DNA of 6,131 bases from a bacterium. Lineage in GTDB: Bacteria; UBP7; UBA6624. The notes under the pieces were generated by a model. That model was given only the letters and a program-made list of their open reading frames with translations, did not search any database and had not been told where the DNA came from. The position numbers and the translations under genes were made by a program. The stretch lies in the NCBI GenBank assembly GCA_014384545.1, contig JACNFQ010000087.1, forward strand, positions 1-6,131, written 5' to 3'. Below, piece by piece: positions 1-5,359 of the stretch; the stretch's first letter is position 1; each line of letters begins with the position of its first letter.

Positions 1-1
1 G

Positions 2-475
2 GAGGGCGAGGTGCACGAAATGGCGGTGGTAGATTGGCCTACAACTCGGCGGGTAGGTCAGATGGAGCTACTCACGAAACGAGATGCTTATACCGTGGTT
101 CATGAGGTCTTTGAGGCTACCAACGAAGTAGGAGACGCCCCTGTGGGATGGTCTGAAGGGCGGGTAGAGAGTCTCACGATCCAGTTGGGAAAGTGGATTC
201 CCGAGTTGATTGCCTTGAAGAACACCGATCTCCTGGCGGAGACCCTAGATGCCATAGTCTTGTTGGGTGGTGACTTAGAGAATCCACAAGTCGCTCTTGG
301 AATGGGTGCTCTCCTGACGCAACAACAATCCAATGGTGCGTTTGGGGATTATGAAGAAGCAAGAGCGTTGCTAGCATCAGAGGGTCTTCCCTACGATGTG
401 GATGTGGGACAATACCTCCACACCACCGAGGTCGCCTTGTGGCTCTTTGACCTTCTATACGGACCTATTGACTAG
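2..475 (+). CDS. C-terminal part of a helical-repeat protein of unknown function (possibly DUF6895-like), partial at left edge
   Basis: The reading frame is open to the left edge and ends at TAG 473-475, giving about 157 residues. I see a mostly alpha-helical protein with conserved-looking features: KRDAYTVVHEVFEATNEVGD near the start, a leucine-rich central helix pair, a QQQSNGAFGDYEEA segment, and a C-terminal YLHTTEVALWLFDLL helix. A helix pair followed by Q-x-x-x-G-x-F/G and a closing His-Thr-Thr helix recalls alpha/alpha-toroid proteins. From memory it is closest to the C-terminal half of DUF6895 proteins of actinobacterial natural-product loci, but that match is not verified. If it is right, the N-terminal half lies outside the window. 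The alternative is a complete 154-aa protein starting at GTG 11, which has a GGAGG at 1-5 with 5-nt spacing. No signal peptide or membrane segment is visible. It is transcribed towards the minus-strand operon and shares a CTAG with its last gene. Function unknown. Confidence 0.72.
   Translation, partial: EGEVHEMAVVDWPTTRRVGQMELLTKRDAYTVVHEVFEATNEVGDAPVGWSEGRVESLTIQLGKWIPELIALKNTDLLAETLDAIVLLGGDLENPQVALGMGALLTQQQSNGAFGDYEEARALLASEGLPYDVDVGQYLHTTEVALWLFDLLYGPID
472..475. other. interlocked stop codons of convergent genes (CTAG)
   Basis: The palindrome CTAG holds both stops: plus-strand TAG at 473-475 for the left gene and minus-strand TAG at 474-472 for the small membrane protein. The genes meet tail to tail with no spacer, so no intergenic terminator exists. 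I see no clear hairpin plus T-run on either side in the bases I inspected. Confidence 0.6.
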
Positions 476-618
476 CGTCTCCTACGGTCTCGATTTAGCT
501 GTTCCTTCATTTCTCGTTCCATTTCCTCTTCAAGAGCCGACTCAAAGTCTGGAGTAAATCGGTAGCGTCGCCACACGAAATACCCCACAAGCACAAGACC
601 AAACCAAAGAAGAATCAC
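472..618 (-). CDS. small single-pass membrane protein, 48 aa, translationally coupled to the acyl ligase
   Basis: I found this short frame by reading past the end of the ligase gene. A GTG start (618-616) overlaps the ligase TGA (617-615) as GTGA, and a strong GGAGG (plus-strand positions 628-632) lies 9 nt upstream. The product starts MILLWFGLVLVGYFVW, a hydrophobic helix over residues 1-16. RRYR follows at 17-20, and then comes a highly charged tail (acidic at 26-36, ending in DRRRR) that probably forms a helix. By the positive-inside rule the tail should face the cytoplasm. The frame ends at TAG (474-472), interlocked with the stop of the convergent gene. No in-frame ATG or better start lies upstream within the ligase overlap. 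I recognise no family. Its position suggests an accessory or membrane-tethering subunit for the ligase/acyltransferase pair, which is inference. Coding status rests on the coupling, the ribosome site and the sensible membrane topology, not on homology. Confidence 0.66.
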   Translation of the reverse strand: MILLWFGLVLVGYFVWRRYRFTPDFESALEEEMEREMKEQLNRDRRRR

Positions 619-2258
619 CCCGCCAATCCTCCATGAGCGATGGGGTCTCGGTTGCCCAAAAGGGCAGGGATGTCTGGTTTGCCGGTGGGGAGGAGAGGGA
701 TGGGGGCAATCTTGACGACTTTGGGCATCTTGTAGGGTGCCAGAAGTTCGCCGTTCCGAAGGAAAGAGAGGACGGAGACCGTAGGACCACCTTGGGGCAG
801 ATCACCTTCCCATTCCACAACGAGGCGGATAGATTCACCCGTGATGGTGTCAGGTTGTCCCAAGGCAACGGCTTGAACGACTTGGGGATGGCGAAGAACA
901 GCGTCTTCAACTTCGGCAGGGTATACGTTTTCACCCCCGACGATAATCATCCTTTTCGTACGCCCACAGATGATAAGTCGGCCTCCTTGGTCCCACCTCC
1001 CCCTATCTCCCGTACGGTACCAGCCATCAACCAATGCTTCGGAGCTCTCTTTGGGGCGGTTGTAATACCCACCAAAGACATTGGGTCCTTGTACCCAGAT
1101 TTCTCCATCCTCCTTGGCTGGGCGTCCTTCATCGTCCCTAATCTCCACATGGACCGAGGGAAGGGGGAAACCTACAGTGCCCGGTTCTGGTGGGATGCCC
1201 GGTGGGTTAAAGGCAATCACAGGGCTCGTTTCGCTGGCGCCATACCCCTCGTGAATAGGTTGCCCGGTCAACGCTTTGAATCGTTCCATCGTTTCGTGGG
1301 GGAGGGGGGCGCCACCAGCGACGGCCAAACGGAGAGAAGAAAAAGCCTCGGGTGCACCTTTCCGCTTTTCAGCAAAGGAAATCAAGGACCGATACATAGA
1401 GGGAACCAACTCTAAGAGGGTGATGGACTGGGCTTTGATCGTCTCCAAGACCACTCGGGGGTGAAAGGCAGGGAGGGGCAGTAGCATCGCACCCGAAAGG
1501 AGACTCGCCAATAGCCCCGCCGTCAACCCAAAGGAATGGAAAAGGGGTAATACCCCCAAGATACGGTCATCCTTCCTAAATCCCAACACCTGTTCTAGGT
1601 CGCGAAGATTGGCGACCAAGTTGGCATGCGTCAGCATCACCCCTTTAGGTTTACCTGTAGAACCACTCGTATAGATAAAAGCTGCAGGGGTAGAGGCATC
1701 AAGGAGAGGGAGGGTAATGAGGGGAGGAGCCTTACGAATGCTCTGTGGTGTAGAAGCGTCGTTGAGGCGGTGGATACGAAGAGAGGGGAGGGCGGATGCA
1801 AGATGGTCAATCGTTGAACCAAAGAGATTGGTAGCTCGTCCCGGAGGGGGGGCAAATGTCAGGAGGGTGCTTAGTCCAGCGTCCCGAACGACCCCTTCCA
1901 CTTCTTTGGGTGCAAGCCCATAGTTCAAGGGAACCGCCGTCTTTCCAAGGAGTTGGAGGGCAAAGAAAGCGACAGCAAACCCCGTGCTGTTCGGTAGAAG
2001 AATACCCACACGGTCTTCATCGGCGCTCAATTGAGGTGCAAGCCACCCAGCCAGTTTGTGGGCACCCAGACCCAGTCGTGCATAAGTGGTGGATTGCCCC
2101 TCCTCATTGAGTGCGATTCGAGAAAGATGGGTCGTCCAACTGCGCACAAAGAGATGGGCAAGATGGTCTCCTTCTTGGGGGCGAAGCCGCCATCCCAAGA
2201 GACGACCAGCTAGTTGGACGACGAAACTCAAACGAAAGACTCCATCGGTATCCCCCAT
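615..2258 (-). CDS. long-chain-fatty-acid-CoA ligase / acyl-ACP synthetase (AMP-binding, ANL superfamily)
   Basis: A full-length adenylate-forming ligase of 547 aa that should activate a carboxylic acid with ATP to an acyl-adenylate and then a thioester. The ANL core motifs are present in order: P-loop YTSGSTGKPKGV (196-207), LPLFHSFGL (237-245), GYGASETSP (338-346), YRTGD (414-418), the hinge region GRTKRMIIVGGENVYPAEVE (432-451), and the C-terminal PTGK whose Lys527 is the expected adenylation lysine. The GRxKxxIxxGGxNxxPxEVE hinge and the H-S-F-G-L segment fit fatty acyl ligases. Length is normal for the family. ATG 2258 overlaps the acyltransferase gene by 31 nt and has only a weak ribosome site. 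TTG 2231 gives a 4-nt TTGA overlap with a GGAG 8 nt upstream and is a serious alternative start (538 aa). The N-terminal stretch is amphipathic, with no clear membrane span. The preceding acyltransferase suggests that the activated acyl group is used for lipid acylation, as in Aas. Substrate chain length and CoA versus ACP acceptor cannot be read from the sequence. Confidence 0.93.
   Translation of the reverse strand: MGDTDGVFRLSFVVQLAGRLLGWRLRPQEGDHLAHLFVRSWTTHLSRIALNEEGQSTTYARLGLGAHKLAGWLAPQLSADEDRVGILLPNSTGFAVAFFALQLLGKTAVPLNYGLAPKEVEGVVRDAGLSTLLTFAPPPGRATNLFGSTIDHLASALPSLRIHRLNDASTPQSIRKAPPLITLPLLDASTPAAFIYTSGSTGKPKGVMLTHANLVANLRDLEQVLGFRKDDRILGVLPLFHSFGLTAGLLASLLSGAMLLPLPAFHPRVVLETIKAQSITLLELVPSMYRSLISFAEKRKGAPEAFSSLRLAVAGGAPLPHETMERFKALTGQPIHEGYGASETSPVIAFNPPGIPPEPGTVGFPLPSVHVEIRDDEGRPAKEDGEIWVQGPNVFGGYYNRPKESSEALVDGWYRTGDRGRWDQGGRLIICGRTKRMIIVGGENVYPAEVEDAVLRHPQVVQAVALGQPDTITGESIRLVVEWEGDLPQGGPTVSVLSFLRNGELLAPYKMPKVVKIAPIPLLPTGKPDIPALLGNRDPIAHGGLAG
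628..632 (-). promoter_or_regulatory. GGAGG ribosome site for the 48-aa membrane protein
   Basis: The minus strand carries GGAGG in the last codons of the ligase, 9 nt upstream of GTG 618-616. It lies within the coding sequence, and its position relative to the GTGA overlap is the main support that the small frame is translated. Confidence 0.65.
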
Positions 2259-3388
2259 TCTCGTTCAAGGGATGAGATAAGCTCCTCTGTTCGATTCTCT
2301 AACAACCGAGTCAGTTCAGCAGGAGAGGGGAGGACGCTAGGGTCCACAAATAGAGGCTCCCCCACACGGAACACAGCGATACGCACGAGGGGGGTGGGGG
2401 GGGAACTCCCCAAGGTTGCCGAAACTTCTTTTCTAAGGAGAGTGATCGTTTCTAGGATGCGACTCTGTGTGGGATTCTCTTTGATATGTCCTACCTTTGC
2501 TGAGGCAAAGGCGTGGAGGCGCATAACGCGTTGGTGCAGGCGCCCCCTTGGGGAAGGATTCTCATCCAGCGCTTCCCGAAGGTGTTGTATTCGGTGGGGG
2601 ACAGGTTTCTCTGGTGCATGTGGAAGCCCCAGTTCTTTTTCTAGATTGGCAAGTGCACCGGAATAGAGGTTTGCGAGTCGCCCTTCAAGGGTGCCGGTTC
2701 CAGAAATGCCCTCTTCGGTCTCTGCAAGGGTAAGGAGAGCATCTACGCATCCCAAAAGGCGCTCGTATCCCGTCCCTTTTCCTGTCTGTTCTAGCGATTC
2801 TTCTAGCGCCGAAAGTTGGTGTTGAACAGATGATGAGTCTCCCTCTTTGTATCTGTAATGGACAGCAAGGGGCAGAATGGGCAAAGGGGTCTCTCTCTTT
2901 CGGGCGGCAGCAATTCCGATGAACGCTGCGCCCTCTTGATAGGGTAGCAGGCGCGTAGCCAAACCATGGGTGTGTCCCTCGGGGAAGAGGACGACCGACC
3001 GCTCTTGGGATAAGTGGTGTAGAGCCCGGGCAATCGCTTGGCGATCCATACGGGCACGCCGTACCGAAAAGACACCACTATGTTGGAGAATCTTACGGCT
3101 CCACCGATTCATCCTTTGGAGGATATCCCACCCTGCCATGAAGCGGGCATCGATTCGTACCTTGTACAACAAGCTCCACAAAGAAGGGGGGTCTCCATCG
3201 GTGGGGTGGTTACATGTGATGAGGGCGCCCCCTGAAGATACCTCTAATAGCCGTTTCGTTTCATCGGGGAGAAAGGGAGCTATTCTTAGCTTCATAATAA
3301 GACGGAGCAAGAGGGGCATCAGAAAGGACATCACGCTACAAACAAAGGGGTGACGGTGGTCGGGGTAGTGGGGGGTAGGCGAGCCCAT
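2228..3388 (-). CDS. PlsC-like 1-acylglycerol-3-phosphate / lysophospholipid acyltransferase with helical insertion
   Basis: Predicted to transfer an acyl group from acyl-CoA or acyl-ACP to a glycerol phosphate or lysolipid at the membrane. Numbering from ATG 3388 (386 aa), the NHPTDGD segment gives the catalytic HX4D motif (His61, Asp66). FPEGHTHG (135-142) matches the acceptor-binding FPEG block, and LPILPLAVHYRY (about 169-180) is the following core strand. VRIAVFRVGEPLFVD (about 335-349) resembles the closing V-x-VGEP strand of the PlsC fold. About 150 mostly helical residues lie between these two parts, which makes the protein longer than a standard PlsC (about 240 aa). From memory, cyanobacterial and Deinococcus acyltransferases have a similar insert. 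The N terminus has a hydrophobic, basic stretch (about 20-36) suited to membrane association. ATG 3388 starts 4 nt after the dehydrogenase stop but lacks a good ribosome site. ATG 3331 or GTG 3334 are alternatives, and a TTG at 3430 overlapping the dehydrogenase is less likely. The stop overlaps the start region of the ligase. Confidence 0.88.
   Translation of the reverse strand: MGSPTPHYPDHRHPFVCSVMSFLMPLLLRLIMKLRIAPFLPDETKRLLEVSSGGALITCNHPTDGDPPSLWSLLYKVRIDARFMAGWDILQRMNRWSRKILQHSGVFSVRRARMDRQAIARALHHLSQERSVVLFPEGHTHGLATRLLPYQEGAAFIGIAAARKRETPLPILPLAVHYRYKEGDSSSVQHQLSALEESLEQTGKGTGYERLLGCVDALLTLAETEEGISGTGTLEGRLANLYSGALANLEKELGLPHAPEKPVPHRIQHLREALDENPSPRGRLHQRVMRLHAFASAKVGHIKENPTQSRILETITLLRKEVSATLGSSPPTPLVRIAVFRVGEPLFVDPSVLPSPAELTRLLENRTEELISSLEREWGIPMESFV
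2240..2243 (-). promoter_or_regulatory. GGAG ribosome site favouring a TTG start for the ligase
   Basis: On the minus strand, ATGGAGTC lies at the end of the acyltransferase gene. Its GGAG is 8 nt upstream of TTG 2231-2229, which overlaps the acyltransferase TGA as TTGA. The longer ATG at 2258 has no comparable site. This would shorten the ligase by 9 residues, and the ATG cannot be excluded. Confidence 0.45.
2389..2403. repeat. G6-T-G8 homopolymer tract inside the acyltransferase gene
   Basis: The plus strand has six G, one T, then eight G. On the coding strand these are C runs that encode part of a Ser-Pro-Pro-Thr-Pro-Leu stretch just before the VRIAVFRVGEP strand. The frame is intact as given. 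Similar runs of at least seven occur at 1846-1852 and 5230-5237. Confidence 0.6.
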
Positions 3389-3392
3389 CGGG

Positions 3393-4484
3393 CTAGGTAA
3401 ACGCTTTGACTCCTGTGGCGGCAAACCCAATAATCAGTTTCTGGATTTCGCTCGTCCCTTCAAAGAGTTCCATCACACGCACATCCCTAAACATCCTCTC
3501 GGTGTAGGGAGAGGTGGGTGATTCAGTCTCCATCAGGGCGTTCGCAGCAGCGACGGCAGAAGCCGTTGCCCGCCATTTAGCCATTGCGGCTTCTTTCGTA
3601 AAGCGTTCTCCAGCTTCTTTCCGAGCCAAAGCACTCCCTAACAAGGCACGAGAAACTGCCAACCCAGTTTCGGTATCAGCAAGAGTAGCCATTGCTCGTT
3701 GACTGCCCGATTCTTTCGCCGCCTTGGCAAGGCGCGCCTTGATGCCCGACAACGCACCCGTTGCCAAGGCGGCGATGCCCACGCGACCATTATCTAGGGT
3801 TCGGAGAGCGACATGGAGTCCTTGCCCTAGTTCCCCTATTCGGTTCTCTATGGGTATCACCGTGCCTAGGAATGAGAGTTCAGCGGTATCGCTTGCTCGA
3901 AACCCCATCTTGCCATGGATGGGTTGTCGGGTAACGGTGGAATCATCTAGGGGAACCAGGTATGCTCCTATCTGCTCCGTTTCTTTACCGTAGACGATGG
4001 CGAAGTCGGCGATGTTTCCATTCGTAATCCACATCTTTTGCCCCGTTACCACAAGGGAATCTCCTCTCTGTTCTACTTGAGTGGAGAGTTGTGCGGGATT
4101 GCTCCCTGCATCTGGTTCGGTTAGGGCATAACAGCCGTTGGCGGCCCCTTGAAAAATCTGAGGAACCCATCTCTTAGCCAACGAGGGTGATTCTCTGGCA
4201 AGAAGGTCGCTGACAAGAGTGAACTGTCCTGTTAGGACACTGGCGGCAGCGATCTCTTCGGCAGCCAACTCCTCCACGGCGGCGTAAACCCAAGTGGCGG
4301 GTTTCCCCCCCCCACCAAGTTTGGTGGGGGCAGAGATACCCAGCCACCCCTTCTGTGCCAGTTCAAGGGCGACTTCTGCATCGAATGACTCTGTGGCGTC
4401 TTGATGGGCAGCACGCTCTCTGACTCTTGATTGGGCATACTCTCGCACTTCACTCCTGAAGGTGTTGAGATCCTTGGGTATCAT
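3393..4484 (-). CDS. acyl-CoA dehydrogenase family protein, atypical C-terminal FAD loop
   Basis: FAD-dependent alpha,beta-dehydrogenase fold, 363 aa, slightly shorter than the usual 380. Evidence along the chain: YALTEPDAGSNP (119-130) is the flavin-binding signature with Asn where Asp is usual; KMWITNG (150-155 region) and GKMGFRASDTAEL (191-203) are the standard middle-domain strands; LDNGRVGIAALATG (230-243) is the C-terminal domain start. RMFRDVRVMELFEGTSEIQ (330-348) carries the expected catalytic base, Glu342. The normal QxxGGxG loop before ERxxRD is missing: the equivalent stretch reads ALMETESPTSPYTER (316-330). It could therefore be a redox enzyme with altered FAD or subunit contacts, or a less active paralogue. 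The substrate is unknown. The start is fixed by the ATGA overlap with the beta-subunit gene upstream. A run of nine G encodes Gly58-Gly60. Electrons would normally go to electron-transfer flavoprotein, which is not encoded here. Confidence 0.92.
   Translation of the reverse strand: MIPKDLNTFRSEVREYAQSRVRERAAHQDATESFDAEVALELAQKGWLGISAPTKLGGGGKPATWVYAAVEELAAEEIAAASVLTGQFTLVSDLLARESPSLAKRWVPQIFQGAANGCYALTEPDAGSNPAQLSTQVEQRGDSLVVTGQKMWITNGNIADFAIVYGKETEQIGAYLVPLDDSTVTRQPIHGKMGFRASDTAELSFLGTVIPIENRIGELGQGLHVALRTLDNGRVGIAALATGALSGIKARLAKAAKESGSQRAMATLADTETGLAVSRALLGSALARKEAGERFTKEAAMAKWRATASAVAAANALMETESPTSPYTERMFRDVRVMELFEGTSEIQKLIIGFAATGVKAFT
4305..4330. repeat. nine-base C/G homopolymer merged with a 10-bp inverted repeat inside the dehydrogenase gene
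   Basis: C runs over 4305-4313 on the plus strand (nine G in the coding strand, Gly58-Gly60). It merges into a perfect inverted repeat: 4309-4318 pairs with 4321-4330 around 2 central bases. The hairpin sits in the 5' part of the gene and has no following T-run, so it is not a terminator. It could stall transcription or promote slippage, or it may be a by-product of GGG/CCC codon use. Confidence 0.6.
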
Positions 4485-5359
4485 GCGAGTTCTTTGAGGA
4501 ACTCTTCTCCCTGTTGGGAGTCCATGGAGAGATCTCTCCCCACGAGGGGACCTTGCTGAACGCCAGGGTCGGTGGAATCGTAAGTCGTTCGCGGGCGGTC
4601 GTATAGGACGCCAATGGGAATCCTCTCGTCACTCCATGATTGGGCAGCGGCAAGTGCCGCTTTGAAATCTTTCGTATCGTGTCCTTCTTCTTCTAGTTTC
4701 TTGACACGCCCCTTGAAATAGGGGTAGGTATTTACTTTGTTGTAAGTTACACAAGGGCTAAAGATATCTACCATCGCAAAGCCAGGGTGGCTAATGGCAG
4801 CCTCAATAAGAGAGGCAAGATGTTTGACCTCGCCAGAGAACCCTCGTGCGACAAACGGAGCACCCGCCATCAAAGCCAAACCTACGGGGTTTAGTGGTGC
4901 TTCCTTGTTTCCCCCAGGGGTTGATTTCGTCGCAAAATCCAAGAAAGAAGTGGGGCTGGTTTGCCCTGTGGTCAATCCATAGATTTGGTTATCCATAATG
5001 ATGTAAGTAAAGTCGACGTTCCGTCGGCAACTATGAATCCAATGACCACATCCAATGCCATAACCATCCCCATCGCCCCCTGCCGCGACGACAGTCAACT
5101 CGGGATTCGCTAACTTGATGCCCATCGCAATGGGGAGACTTCTCCCGTGGATGGAGTGGAACCCATAGGAGCGAATAAAGCCTGGAAGGTTGCTCGAGCA
5201 ACCAATCCCACTTACCACTTGCACTTGGTGGGGGGGGCGATCCAACTTTACCAATGCATGTTTTAGGGCATTCAGTACCGCAAAGTCGCCACAACCCGGA
5301 CACCAGTCGGGGTCGGTGGTGTGCTTAAAGTCATCAAGGGTAAGTGTCTTAGGAATCAT
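4481..5359 (-). CDS. korB: 2-oxoacid:ferredoxin oxidoreductase, beta subunit (TPP and 4Fe-4S)
   Basis: The catalytic subunit of the enzyme that oxidatively decarboxylates a 2-oxoacid with CoA, reducing ferredoxin. The 292-aa protein has DWCPGCGD (18-25), GIGCSSNLPG (51-60) and SPCVTYN (201-207). Cys20, Cys23, Cys54 and Cys203 match the four cluster ligands of archaeal OFORs in order and spacing (my recollection of the Sulfolobus enzyme: Cys12, 15, 46, 197). The TPP/Mg site is seen as GGDGDGYGIG (94-103) and DNQIYGLTTGQTSPTS (123-138). The length is typical of the two-subunit OFOR class. Asn57 sits three residues after Cys54, where many KorB proteins have Arg or Lys. Asn is, from memory, usual in the Bacillus/Thermus/haloarchaeal type. 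The start is well supported: ATG overlaps the alpha-subunit stop as ATGA, with an AAGGAGG site 10 nt upstream. 2-Oxoglutarate versus pyruvate or branched 2-oxoacids cannot be settled from sequence, so the symbol is provisional. Confidence 0.94.
   Translation of the reverse strand: MIPKTLTLDDFKHTTDPDWCPGCGDFAVLNALKHALVKLDRPPHQVQVVSGIGCSSNLPGFIRSYGFHSIHGRSLPIAMGIKLANPELTVVAAGGDGDGYGIGCGHWIHSCRRNVDFTYIIMDNQIYGLTTGQTSPTSFLDFATKSTPGGNKEAPLNPVGLALMAGAPFVARGFSGEVKHLASLIEAAISHPGFAMVDIFSPCVTYNKVNTYPYFKGRVKKLEEEGHDTKDFKAALAAAQSWSDERIPIGVLYDRPRTTYDSTDPGVQQGPLVGRDLSMDSQQGEEFLKELA

Noticed and set aside
542-934. 130-aa minus-strand frame overlapping the ligase 3' end and the small gene
   Set aside because: Out of frame with both; no domain, and it would need to share bases with two better-supported genes.
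633-1415. 260-aa plus-strand open frame opposite the ligase
   Set aside because: It lies wholly antisense to a ligase with every ANL motif, and its product is low-complexity with no recognisable domain. Long antisense frames are expected with this codon bias.
3389-3430. TTG start at 3430 for the acyltransferase
   Set aside because: It would overlap the dehydrogenase by 38 nt with a rare start and no useful ribosome site; the extra residues are Pro/Ser/Arg-rich and not part of the fold.
4309-4330. Inverted repeat as a transcription terminator
   Set aside because: No T-run follows on either strand and it lies early in a coding gene.
4470-5359. Shared MIPK N terminus of the beta subunit and dehydrogenase as a duplicated leader
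   Set aside because: Only about 12 bases match, and the ATGA overlap already fixes the first four, so it is probably coincidence.
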